From Gemmatimonadaceae bacterium (GTDB lineage: Bacteria > Gemmatimonadota > Gemmatimonadetes > Gemmatimonadales > Gemmatimonadaceae), in the NCBI GenBank assembly GCA_036496605.1, contig DASXKV010000003.1, positions 1-64,000 of the forward strand: a stretch of DNA of 64,000 bases, written 5' to 3'. The translations under genes were made by a program, and so were the position numbers. The notes below the pieces were generated by a model, which was not told where the DNA came from, did not search any database, and worked only from the letters and a program-made list of their open reading frames with translations. Below are positions 17,830 through 25,608 of the stretch, piece after piece. Each line of letters starts with the position of its first letter. Position 1 is the stretch's first letter.

Positions 17830-19266
17830 CTACCGAGCTCCAACGACCTTCGGGACCACGTACACCCGCCGCAGTGCGTCGAGGTACTCGTTATGCAATC
17901 CCTTGATCGTATCGAACTCCTTCTTCACCGCCGCGCGGTACTCGGGATGCGTCGCGAAATCGAAGAGGAGCGCGGTCATCGCCTGCGCGTCGACGACGAA
18001 GCCGTGATGTCCGACATCGGTGAGCGCGTCCGCTTCCATCTCGTAGGTGTGGTTCGGCGCGTTCGACGACTTGGCGCTGAAGCCAACGCCCGGGATGTTG
18101 CTCGACACGCTCCCCGTCTCCTCGTAGCCCTGCGGTTTGCCCGGCTCGGGGAGCACGCCTGTCGCGCCGTACTTCTTCATGTACGCGAATGCGAGCTCGT
18201 CGAGCGTGGCCACGCCCACGCCGTCGCGGTTGTGGCCGTAGTGATCGATCTTGACCTCGGTGCCCGTTGCCAGCGCGGCAGCGCGCGCCGCGTTGTCGAC
18301 CATCTCCGTCTCCTGCGCGAGGTAGACCTCGTCGGGATACCGAATATAGAAATCGGCGGCCGTCTTGTCGGGTACGACATTCGGCGCCGCACCGCCCTCG
18401 GTGATCACGCCTTGAATGCGTGCCTCCGGGCGCAGGTTGCTCCGAATCGCATCGATATTGTTGAAAAGATGAATAACTGCCTCGAGCGCGTTGCGGCCGT
18501 TCCACGCCGTGAGCTGGTGCGCGGGCGCGCCATAAAAGGTGTACTTCGCGCCGTCGATATTCATGCAGCACGTACCGAAGCCGGGCGCGGCACGGCTCGT
18601 GGCACTGGTCGAATGGCTGCGGACGAGGACGTCGATCCCGTTGAAGACGCCCGCATCGTACATCACGGTCTTGGCGTTAGGCGGCATCATCTCCTCACCC
18701 GGCGTCCCGAATACGACAACGGACCCCGGCGTCTTCGTCTTCGTGAGATACTCCGCGATGGCGACCGCCGCGGCGATGCCGATCGGTCCCTGTGTGGAGT
18801 GTTGATCGCCGTGGAAAGCGCCCTTCGTGCCTCGTAAGGCGTCGTATTCGAGGATGATGCCAAGATTCGGCGAGCCGGATGACTTCGTGTAGCGCGCAAC
18901 GAAGGCGGTCTTGAGACCAGCCACGCCCATCTGCACGTCGAAATCGTGCTTCTTGAGATAGTCCACGAGGAGCTGCACCGATCGCGTCTCCTCGAAGCCG
19001 ATTTCCGGGTGCCGTGTAATGTCATCGCCGAGTGCGATAAGCTCGTTGTCCATCAGCGCCTTTGCGCGCGCAACGACGGCATCGCGCCCCGCACTCGGGC
19101 CGGTGAGGCGCGAGACGAGTGTGTTGACATCGAGCGAGTGTTCGAGGTCATCGAGTTGCTTCACGACGGAACGAGCTGCGTCGCGCTCCGTGGGCGTCTC
19201 CTGGGCGATGACGGAACCAGGGGCGAGCAACGCGAGCAACGTGAGCCTCACGACGAACGTGCGCAT
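17830..19266 (-). CDS. Exported M20D-family amidohydrolase
   Basis: A 478-residue hydrolase with a signal peptide (cleavage about SVIA-Q, residue 21). It belongs to the M20D branch (AbgB/indole-acetyl-amino-acid hydrolase type): HPEIGFEETRS, NLGIILEYDALRG, FHGDQHSTQGPIGIAAAVAIAEYL, VVFGTPGEEMMPPNAKTVM, the dimerisation domain TFYGAPAHQLTAWNGRNALEA, and a C-terminal SSNIPGVGFSAKSSNAPNHTYEME. These enzymes cleave N-acyl or p-aminobenzoyl-amino acid amide bonds with two metal ions. The typical HxCGHD loop is replaced by FHGDQHSTQG. It is the first gene of the minus-strand set with the permease and ACMSD-like protein. Confidence 0.88.
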   Translation of the reverse strand: MRTFVVRLTLLALLAPGSVIAQETPTERDAARSVVKQLDDLEHSLDVNTLVSRLTGPSAGRDAVVARAKALMDNELIALGDDITRHPEIGFEETRSVQLLVDYLKKHDFDVQMGVAGLKTAFVARYTKSSGSPNLGIILEYDALRGTKGAFHGDQHSTQGPIGIAAAVAIAEYLTKTKTPGSVVVFGTPGEEMMPPNAKTVMYDAGVFNGIDVLVRSHSTSATSRAAPGFGTCCMNIDGAKYTFYGAPAHQLTAWNGRNALEAVIHLFNNIDAIRSNLRPEARIQGVITEGGAAPNVVPDKTAADFYIRYPDEVYLAQETEMVDNAARAAALATGTEVKIDHYGHNRDGVGVATLDELAFAYMKKYGATGVLPEPGKPQGYEETGSVSSNIPGVGFSAKSSNAPNHTYEMEADALTDVGHHGFVVDAQAMTALLFDFATHPEYRAAVKKEFDTIKGLHNEYLDALRRVYVVPKVVGAR

Positions 19267-19358
19267 TGGAATCTCCAGGGGGTTACAGTCCGCGATAAGG
19301 CTGCACGAGAGCCGCGCTGACGGCTAGAGGTCGGAAGAGGCCGGTTTATCGCGCAGCT

Positions 19359-19374
19359 TGGCACGCACCCCGCA
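19359..19374 (+). promoter_or_regulatory. Candidate sigma-54 (-24/-12) promoter
   Basis: TGGCACG-N4-CCGCA: the -24 element is perfect, the -12 element keeps the GC at the right distance but has CC for TT. It lies about 92 nt before the small membrane protein at 19466. Prediction by eye only. Confidence 0.35.
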
Positions 19375-19465
19375 TATGACGAGACCGGCTCGAACGCTTG
19401 GCTCCTTCGAGCGATCGAGCGGCGCCGCCGGCAGGGGGCCGGAGGCATAGAACTCGGAGGAAACA

Positions 19466-19702
19466 ATGGCGGACGTCAACATTCAGCAAACGCCCTCCAG
19501 CGGCGAGTCTCGAAGCGGTGGCTCGGGCGCGGTGTGGGCGATCGTCGTGGTCATCCTGCTGCTGGTGATTGGCTGGTTCGTATTCGGTGGTGGTCTCACG
19601 CGCCGCACCACGGCGACCGTGAACGTGAATGTCCCAGGCCAGACTGGGGGCAGTGGATCGGGAAGCGGGTCCGGTTCCGGCGGAGCGACCAAGACTCCGT
19701 AG
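19466..19702 (+). CDS. Small single-span membrane protein
   Basis: A 78-residue protein with a clear transmembrane helix (about residues 23-42, AVWAIVVVILLLVIGWFVFG), a polar N-terminus and a Gly/Ser-rich tail (GGSGSGSGSGSGG). It resembles the many small stress-induced membrane proteins of soil bacteria in build but I cannot assign a family. An excellent ribosome site (GGAGGAAACA) precedes the ATG. It is convergent with the MATE gene; the 113 bp between them hold 7-bp repeats that can form a hairpin. A sigma-54-like site lies about 90 nt upstream. Confidence 0.8.
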   Translation: MADVNIQQTPSSGESRSGGSGAVWAIVVVILLLVIGWFVFGGGLTRRTTATVNVNVPGQTGGSGSGSGSGSGGATKTP

Positions 19703-19735
19703 TTGCGTTGCATGACAAAGTCCGTCACGGACAAA

Positions 19736-19815
19736 CTGGTGGTTGGTGATTGGTGATTCGTCGTAACGTTCACGAACCACCAACCACCAACCACCAACCA
19801 CCAACCACCAACCAC
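19736..19815. repeat. 7-bp repeats forming an imperfect hairpin between convergent genes
   Basis: The left arm 19741-19760 (units of the TGGTGAT type) is nearly the reverse complement of 19773-19792 (units CCAACCA), with 12 bases between that include the palindrome AACGTT. The CCAACCA repeats go on to about 19813, the last bases before the MATE stop. The place between convergent gene ends would suit a two-way terminator, though no T-run follows. Confidence 0.7.
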
Positions 19816-21267
19816 TCAGACAGTCCTCGTCTTCCACTTTCCTCGCCTGAAGATCAACGCACTCAGCACCGCCAGCGTCGAGAACGCGACCGTCACCGAG
19901 AGGTAGACTCCGCGCGGCCCGAAATGCAGCGTCTCCGCGAGCACGAACGCAAGTGGAATCTCCCACAACCAGAACACGACGACATTCAGGATCGTCGGCG
20001 TCATCGTATCGCCCGCGCCATTGAAGGCCGCCGCCAGCACCATTCCGTAGGCGTAGAACAGGAAACCCAATGCAATGATGCGCAACGCGTCCACCGCGTA
20101 AGGAACCACGAGCGGGTCACTGGTGAAGATATTGGCAATGGGCCCGGCGAACGAGACGAACAGCAGCCCGATCGCGCCGAGGAAGCACATGTTGTAGAAA
20201 CCGGCGATCCACACCGCGCGCTCGGCGCGCTCCGGTTTCTTCGCGCCTAACGCCTGGCCCACCATCGTTGCGCCCGCGTTCGCCAGTCCCCACGACGGCA
20301 GCAGCGCAAAGATGATCACGCGGATCCCGATCGTGTAGCCGGCGAGCACGCCGCTGCCGAACGATGAGAGGATGCGAATCAACCCGATCCAGCTTGCCGT
20401 TCCGATGATGGTCTGCAGCGTCCCGCTCGCCGAGAGCCGGATCATCCGCAGCATCACCGCGGGCTGGAGACGAAGCTGCTTGCGCGTGATTGTGACCCGC
20501 CCCCTGCGCCCGAGCAGGAGCCGGCTCAACGCGAACAGCGCGCCCGTCCCGCGGCCGATGTTCGTCGCGATGGCTGCGCCCTTGACGCCGAGCGCGGGAA
20601 AAGGACCGAGTCCGAAGATCAAGCACGGACCCAGCGCGATGTTGATTGCATTTGCGAGCCAGAGCACCCGCATCGCGATCGCCGCGTCGCCTGCGCCGCG
20701 GAAGATCGCGTTCACGAGAAACAGAAGAACAATCGTCGCGTTGCCGCCGTACATGATGCGCGCGTACGTCGTGCCGGTCGCGAGCACGCTCGGCGATGCG
20801 CCCATCATACGCAGGAGCTGCGGCGCCATGATGCCGCCAGCAATACCGAGCGCCGACGCGATGAGCGCGCCGAGCACGATGGCTTGCACGGCGGCGCGCG
20901 CCGCTCCGTCCGCATCGCGCTCGCCGGTTCGGCGCGCGACCATAGCTGTCGCGCCGATCGCGAGTCCCATCGCGATCGAATAGATGATCGTGAGCATGGA
21001 CTCGGTGAGGCCAACGGTCGCTACCGCGTCGGCGCCGAGCCGCGAGACGAAGAACACGTCGCAGACGGCGAACACGCTCTCCATCACCATCTCCAGGACC
21101 ATTGGCACGGCGAGAACGAGTATCGCTCGACCAATCGGACCCTGGGTGTAGTCACGCCGCGAGCCGCGCAGCGCCTCCCGCACGCCCGACCAGAAACTTT
21201 CCACCGGCGGCGCTTGCGCGGCGACTGCCGCGCCTGGATCGAGTGCTTCGCTGAATTCCGACGACAT
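19816..21267 (-). CDS. MATE-family multidrug exporter
   Basis: A 483-residue inner-membrane protein with 12 hydrophobic segments in two repeated halves. The MATE signature is visible: GRAILVLAVPMVLEMVMESVF at the first segment, VGLTESMLTIIYSIAMGLAIGATAMVARRTGE, and the second-half copy LPSWGLANAGATMVGQALGAKKPERAE. It exchanges cations (H+ or Na+) for drugs or other toxic organic cations. About 45 residues precede the first segment. ATG 21267 follows a region with a strong GC-rich hairpin (21298-21325). Length matches the family. Confidence 0.93.
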   Translation of the reverse strand: MSSEFSEALDPGAAVAAQAPPVESFWSGVREALRGSRRDYTQGPIGRAILVLAVPMVLEMVMESVFAVCDVFFVSRLGADAVATVGLTESMLTIIYSIAMGLAIGATAMVARRTGERDADGAARAAVQAIVLGALIASALGIAGGIMAPQLLRMMGASPSVLATGTTYARIMYGGNATIVLLFLVNAIFRGAGDAAIAMRVLWLANAINIALGPCLIFGLGPFPALGVKGAAIATNIGRGTGALFALSRLLLGRRGRVTITRKQLRLQPAVMLRMIRLSASGTLQTIIGTASWIGLIRILSSFGSGVLAGYTIGIRVIIFALLPSWGLANAGATMVGQALGAKKPERAERAVWIAGFYNMCFLGAIGLLFVSFAGPIANIFTSDPLVVPYAVDALRIIALGFLFYAYGMVLAAAFNGAGDTMTPTILNVVVFWLWEIPLAFVLAETLHFGPRGVYLSVTVAFSTLAVLSALIFRRGKWKTRTV

Positions 21268-21297
21268 AGTTGGTACGATCTCGTATCAAACGTGAAA

Positions 21298-21325
21298 GGG
21301 GCAGCACCGAGATCGGTGCCGCCCC
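21298..21325. other. GC-rich hairpin upstream of the MATE gene
   Basis: GGGGC-A-GCACCGA, a GA loop, then TCGGTGC-C-GCCCC: 12 paired bases with one mismatch. It lies 30 bp upstream of the MATE start, in its 5' leader if transcribed from further up, and upstream of the Hsp20 gene. No T-run on either side, so it could be an attenuator, a protein-binding hairpin or a factor-dependent terminator. The rest of the 378-bp gap 21268-21645 shows only the sigma-54-like site below. Confidence 0.6.
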
Positions 21326-21533
21326 TCATGTCACGAGCTCAGGCAAGCGACGATCGTCAGTGCATGGATCCGAATCGCGCGCGCATTCCGGCGTCAGCAG
21401 CGCTCGCGACGATTCTCGGCTTGTGTGTGAACTGGCGCATCGGCTCGATTGACGGGTCGGGGAGGGGGGTCGCCCGACTAGTGAGCCAGCAATGTATGCG
21501 GGACCGGAAAACGGCACAATGGCGCGCCCGATT

Positions 21534-21548
21534 TGGCACTTCACTTGC
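21534..21548 (+). promoter_or_regulatory. Candidate sigma-54 (-24/-12) promoter for hsp20
   Basis: TGGCAC-N5-TTGC with GG and GC at exactly the -24/-12 spacing, followed by C; only one of eleven consensus positions differs. The Hsp20 start codon lies about 98 nt downstream. No enhancer-binding activator gene is present in the window. Confidence 0.5.
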
Positions 21549-21645
21549 CGCGATTCGCCGATGACGAAACAGTGAACTCGCCGACGCAGGCGACGGAGTC
21601 GGCGTGCGATCGAAAAAACTATACGGCTTTGAAGGAGAGAGCGTC

Positions 21646-22407
21646 ATGGCAACACGAGGCAGCGGCAGAACCGAGGACCGAGCCAACACCCGCAACCCGA
21701 GCTCGACGAAGGGAGGGGCAGGGGGAAGGGGAGCGACCGCGCAAAAAGTGGAACCGAACCAGCAAGCTCGCGGTGCACCGGCGACGAATCAGAGCGAGGC
21801 GAGTGCGCGTGGTGATCAGCAGCGAGTGTTGCAGACGGCGCGCGAGGGCGGCCAGACACAGCGGACGCCCTCGAGTGAACGTGGTGAGATTACCCGCAGC
21901 GATCGCTTCCTCCGTCCGTTCGGTTCACTCGCGGCAGTGAGCCCATTCGCGCTGATGCGCCAGATGATGGAGGACATGGATCAGCTCTTCGCCAACGCGG
22001 GCTCGTGGCCCGAGGCGCGTGGTCAAGCGCCTCAGCGGGGCACCCAACGCGGCACGCAGGCGCCGTCACTGCGCAATCTCTGGGCGCCGCAGGTCGAGAT
22101 CTTCGAACGCGGGAACAACATCGTCGTGCGCGCCGAGTTGCCGGGTCTGAACAAGGACGACGTCGACGTCGAAGTCGAGGACAACGCGCTCGTCATTCGC
22201 GGTGAGCGGCACAGCGACGTCGAGGACGAGCACGAGGGCTACTACCGCAGCGAGCGGAGTTATGGAAGTTTTTATCGCGCGATTCCGCTTCCCGAGGGCG
22301 TGGATCCGAACGCCTGCAACGCGACATTCAAGGATGGCGTGCTCGAGGTGACGGTGACGAAGCCCGCCCCGCAGGAGTCGCGGGCGAAGAAGATCAACGT
22401 GCGGTGA
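21646..22407 (+). CDS. Hsp20/alpha-crystallin small heat-shock protein
   Basis: A 253-residue protein. I start at ATG 21646, 7 nt after GGAGAG; the open frame begins 42 nt earlier. The first 85 residues are polar, repeat-poor and probably disordered, which is long for the family (usually about 150 residues in total). The alpha-crystallin domain spans about residues 146-245: WAPQVEIFERGNNIVVRAELPG, DVEVEDNALVIRGER, YGSFYRAIPLPEGVD and the end mark FKDGVLEVTVTK. It holds unfolded proteins for later refolding in the cytoplasm. Convergent with the M16 gene pair; a perfect hairpin and 7-bp repeats separate them. Confidence 0.93.
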   Translation: MATRGSGRTEDRANTRNPSSTKGGAGGRGATAQKVEPNQQARGAPATNQSEASARGDQQRVLQTAREGGQTQRTPSSERGEITRSDRFLRPFGSLAAVSPFALMRQMMEDMDQLFANAGSWPEARGQAPQRGTQRGTQAPSLRNLWAPQVEIFERGNNIVVRAELPGLNKDDVDVEVEDNALVIRGERHSDVEDEHEGYYRSERSYGSFYRAIPLPEGVDPNACNATFKDGVLEVTVTKPAPQESRAKKINVR

Positions 22408-22506
22408 TTGGTTATCCGTGGCTGGTAACTGGTCAAGGCAATGCCGGCGAGCGTAGCTCGCCGGCACTCCGAATCACCAATCACCCATCACCAGTCACCG
22501 ATCACT
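22404..22506. terminator. Perfect hairpin flanked by 7-bp repeats between convergent genes
   Basis: The stem GCCGGCGAGC (22443-22452), loop GTA, GCTCGCCGGC (22456-22465) is perfect, with one more T-A pair outside. On its left are five 7-bp units starting with GT (22404-22438), on its right five units ending CACC/CACT (22472-22506), running up to the M16 stop. Likely acts as a two-way terminator for hsp20 and the M16 genes, but there is no T-run. The hairpin looks like a REP-type palindrome. Confidence 0.6.
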
Positions 22507-22507
22507 A

Positions 22508-23998
22508 TTACGGCACCGCTACCGGATCTCCATTCAGGTCCAGCACGACCACTGGCGCGATGCCCGTGGCCTTGAGCGGTTGCTCAATCGCCTTCCGGTC
22601 GCCGACGATGACGATCGCGAGATGATCGACGTCGATGTACTTGTTCGCGACCCGCGTCACGTCGTCCTTCGTCACTGCGCGCACGTTCTGCGCATAGTGC
22701 TGGTAGTAATCCTGTGGCAACTGCTCGAGGAAGATGTCGGCGATCGAGCCATTCACCGCGCGCACCGACGAGAAGTTCTGCGGCAAGCCTTGCACGAGAT
22801 TGTCCTCTGCCGTCTTCAGCTCGTCGTCCGTCACCGGACGTTCGCCGCGAATGCCCCTGAGCTGCTTCATGAACTCGATCAGCGCGCTGTCCGTTTTCGC
22901 CGTCACGACGTCGCCGCCGGCCTCGAACGGTCCGGGTCCCTTGCCGTAAGAGAAACCGGAGCCGACGCCGTAGCTGTAGCCTTTCTGCTCGCGGATGTCG
23001 GCGTTGAGTCGCGACTGGAACATGCCGCCGAGCATCGTGTTGAGCACCTCGAGTGCGAAATAGTCGGACGTGCTACGCGACGGACCTGGTAAGCCGATCG
23101 CGAAGCTCGATTGCGCCGCGCCGGGTTTGTCGACGAGGTAAATCGTCGTCGTCTTCTGTGGAGGAACCTGCGGATACTCGAAGCTGGGGACGGAGCCGCC
23201 GGCATTCCATGGAGCGAGTACACGCTCGACCATCTGACGCACCGCGTTAGGCTCGACGTCGCCCACGACCGAGATGATGGCGTGGCCCGGCGTAAAATAC
23301 GCCTTCGCGAAGGAGACGATATCGTCGCGGGTGATCGCCTGCACCGACTGCTCCGTCACCGACCGACCGTACGGATGCGCTTCTGTATACAACACCTTCG
23401 GGAAGACGCGCGAGGCGATCGATGCGGTGCGGTCCTTCGCCTGGGTCAAGGCCACCAGCCGGCGCGCGCGATACCGCTCGATTGCGTCGTTAGGGAATGA
23501 CGGATTGACGAGCAGGTCCTCGACGATCTGTAATACGCGCTCGACCTTGTCGGTCGTCGCGAGGAAGCTGATCGCACCATTCTCGCCGCCGACGCTGATG
23601 CGGACGCCGGTGCCGAGCAGCTGCAAGGCATTCGAGATGTCGTCGCCGCTCTTCGTCGTCGTGCCCTCGCTGAGCATCGCGCCGGCGAACTCACCGACAC
23701 CGGGCTTCGCAGCCGGCTCGTACTGGTTACTTCCGCCGACGAAGTCGATCGCGACAGAAACGAGCGGCAGGTTGTGCCGCGGTGACACGATCAGCTCCGC
23801 ACCGTTCGATAGCTTCATCGTCGTCCACGTCGGCACCTTGAGCTCCGGCGTCGCGCCGGGCGCGGGGATCGTCGCGCGATCAAAAGACGCCGGCCCCGCC
23901 GCCTGCTTCGGCTGTTGCGCCGCGACGACCGAGAGGGCACTCACGCCGAGTACGGCTGCGGCGGCCGCCGCGAGCCGCAGACTATAGTAAACGCTCAT
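22508..23998 (-). CDS. Exported M16-family protein, non-catalytic subunit
   Basis: A 496-residue protein with a signal peptide (cleavage about VVAA-Q, residue 27). It has the two-lobed M16 (insulinase/pitrilysin) fold, but where the zinc motif HxxEH should be it reads GVGEFAGAML, so it cannot bind zinc. It keeps the C-terminal substrate-binding R/Y pair segment (MFQSRLNADIREQKGYSYG) typical of the partner subunit. Its ATG overlaps the stop of the catalytic subunit gene upstream (ATGA, 4 bp). The two are expected to form a periplasmic heterodimer that breaks down peptides. Confidence 0.9.
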   Translation of the reverse strand: MSVYYSLRLAAAAAAVLGVSALSVVAAQQPKQAAGPASFDRATIPAPGATPELKVPTWTTMKLSNGAELIVSPRHNLPLVSVAIDFVGGSNQYEPAAKPGVGEFAGAMLSEGTTTKSGDDISNALQLLGTGVRISVGGENGAISFLATTDKVERVLQIVEDLLVNPSFPNDAIERYRARRLVALTQAKDRTASIASRVFPKVLYTEAHPYGRSVTEQSVQAITRDDIVSFAKAYFTPGHAIISVVGDVEPNAVRQMVERVLAPWNAGGSVPSFEYPQVPPQKTTTIYLVDKPGAAQSSFAIGLPGPSRSTSDYFALEVLNTMLGGMFQSRLNADIREQKGYSYGVGSGFSYGKGPGPFEAGGDVVTAKTDSALIEFMKQLRGIRGERPVTDDELKTAEDNLVQGLPQNFSSVRAVNGSIADIFLEQLPQDYYQHYAQNVRAVTKDDVTRVANKYIDVDHLAIVIVGDRKAIEQPLKATGIAPVVVLDLNGDPVAVP

Positions 23999-25437
23999 CG
24001 GTTCGCTCCATCGGTGACGGTCACGCTCTGATCGGCCTTGGCTGCATCCTGCTTGTGCCCCTGCGGCACGACCGAAAGCACGACGCGTCCCCTGGTCAGA
24101 TACTGCTTGGCGACGCGCTGCACCTCGGCAGGCGTCACGCTCTCGGCCTCAGCGTAGGATTTGCGGTAATAGCCCGGATCGCCGTGAAAGACGGAGCCAT
24201 CGCTCAGGATTTCCGCCTTCTGGAGATTCGATTCGAGTCCGCTCACGAAGCCGAGCTCGATGCCCGCCTTTGCGCGCGCCACTTCCTCGGCCGTCGGACC
24301 CTCACGCTGCAGCCGCTCAATGATGGTGTCGGATGCCAGCTCCAGCTCGGTGAGCGTGTGTCCCGGACGCGGCGTGAGTGTGATGCGGAACTCGCCGCCG
24401 TTCTCGTTCGTGCGCTGCTGTGCGGCGAGGCTCGCCGCCCACTGACGGTCGTACACCAGCTCCTTCTGCAACCGCGACGTACGCGAGCCGGACAACACGC
24501 TTGCGAGCACGTCGAGGATGTGATCGTCGTTGTGCGACTCGCCGACCGTCGGCCACGAGATCGTCAGGCGCGGTATCTGTACCCGGTCCTCGAACACGAG
24601 CCGCTTTTCGCTCGCCAACGTGACCAGCTTGACTTGCGGCCGCACGATGCTTTTGCCGCGCGGCAGATCGCCGAAATACTTCTGCACCCAGGCCTTTGCC
24701 TGCGTGGGATCGAAATCGCCGGCGATCGTGATCGTCGAGTTGTTAGGCGCGTAGAACACCCTGAAGAAATTCTTCACGTCGTTCACCGACGCTGCCGAGA
24801 GATCGACCATGCTCCCAATCACCGGCCAGGAGTATGGATGATCCTTGGGATACATCGCGGCACTGATGATCTCGCTCGTTCGCCCGTACGGCTGATTGTC
24901 GTAGCTCTGGCGCCGCTCATTTTTCACGACGTCCCGCTGCGCGTTGAGCTTGGTCGTGTCGAGCGCGTCGAGAAGGAATCCCATGCGGTCCGCCTCGAGC
25001 CAGATCGCGTCCTCCAGGTAGTTCGCCGGAACGATCTCCCAGTATTGCGTGCGGTCGTTCGTCGTCGAGCCGTTGTTGAAGCCGCCGACGCCCTCGGTGA
25101 GCTTGTCGTGCAGCCCATACGGGACGTGCCCGGAACCGGTGAACATCACATGCTCGAAAAGGTGCGCGAAGCCGGTGCGGCCCGGCAGCTCGTTCTTCGA
25201 GCCGACGTGGTACCACATGTCGACGGCGACTGTCGGGACGGCATGATCCGGCGACAGGATGACGTTGAGCCCGTTCGCAAGTTGATAATGCTCGTACGGA
25301 ATGGAAATCTCACTGCGGGCTGGATGGCCAGCTGGCGTTTGCGCTGGCGCAATCCGGAGAGCGATGACGGCGGCTACGAGTGCCGCGGTCGCGCCTCGTC
25401 CATACGCCCGCGCCGAGGATCGGATGATCCGAGACAC
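23995..25437 (-). CDS. Exported M16-family zinc protease, catalytic subunit
   Basis: A 480-residue protease with a signal peptide (cleavage about RIAPAQ, residue 33). The inverted zinc motif HLFEH (His92, Glu95, His96) is intact and is followed by the distal glutamate region IWLEADRMGFLLDAL. It lacks a strong C-terminal R/Y motif, which the downstream partner supplies. This catalytic/non-catalytic order, with a 4-bp overlap, is the usual arrangement for the paired processing-peptidase-like M16B proteins in this kind of bacterium. Acts on peptides in the periplasm. The 171-bp gap upstream of it holds no gene; it has an inverted repeat GTTCGG (25525-25530) / CCGAAC (25544-25549). Confidence 0.92.
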   Translation of the reverse strand: MSRIIRSSARAYGRGATAALVAAVIALRIAPAQTPAGHPARSEISIPYEHYQLANGLNVILSPDHAVPTVAVDMWYHVGSKNELPGRTGFAHLFEHVMFTGSGHVPYGLHDKLTEGVGGFNNGSTTNDRTQYWEIVPANYLEDAIWLEADRMGFLLDALDTTKLNAQRDVVKNERRQSYDNQPYGRTSEIISAAMYPKDHPYSWPVIGSMVDLSAASVNDVKNFFRVFYAPNNSTITIAGDFDPTQAKAWVQKYFGDLPRGKSIVRPQVKLVTLASEKRLVFEDRVQIPRLTISWPTVGESHNDDHILDVLASVLSGSRTSRLQKELVYDRQWAASLAAQQRTNENGGEFRITLTPRPGHTLTELELASDTIIERLQREGPTAEEVARAKAGIELGFVSGLESNLQKAEILSDGSVFHGDPGYYRKSYAEAESVTPAEVQRVAKQYLTRGRVVLSVVPQGHKQDAAKADQSVTVTDGANR

Positions 25438-25608
25438 AATGCGGGTCCTATGTTGAGTGACAGGACGGTTCCTACGGAAGGAACGTGAAGTATGGCCTAT
25501 CGGGCGTCATACCAGCAACGATCGGTTCGGTTCCGTACTGTTTCCGAACGTCGCATCTGACTGCCGTGCATAGGGTCAGAAAGCCAACGGAAGTTAGCAC
25601 TTTGCCAT

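Noticed and set aside
21298-21325. Rho-independent terminator
   Set aside because: The stem is strong but no T-run follows on either strand, and it lies upstream of both flanking genes rather than after them; listed as a hairpin of unknown role.
24055-25488. 477-codon plus-strand frame opposite the M16 catalytic gene
   Set aside because: Antisense to a gene with an intact HxxEH motif; no recognisable product.
25525-25549. Inverted repeat GTTCGG/CCGAAC as an operator
   Set aside because: Only six-base arms and no regulator gene near; too weak to call.
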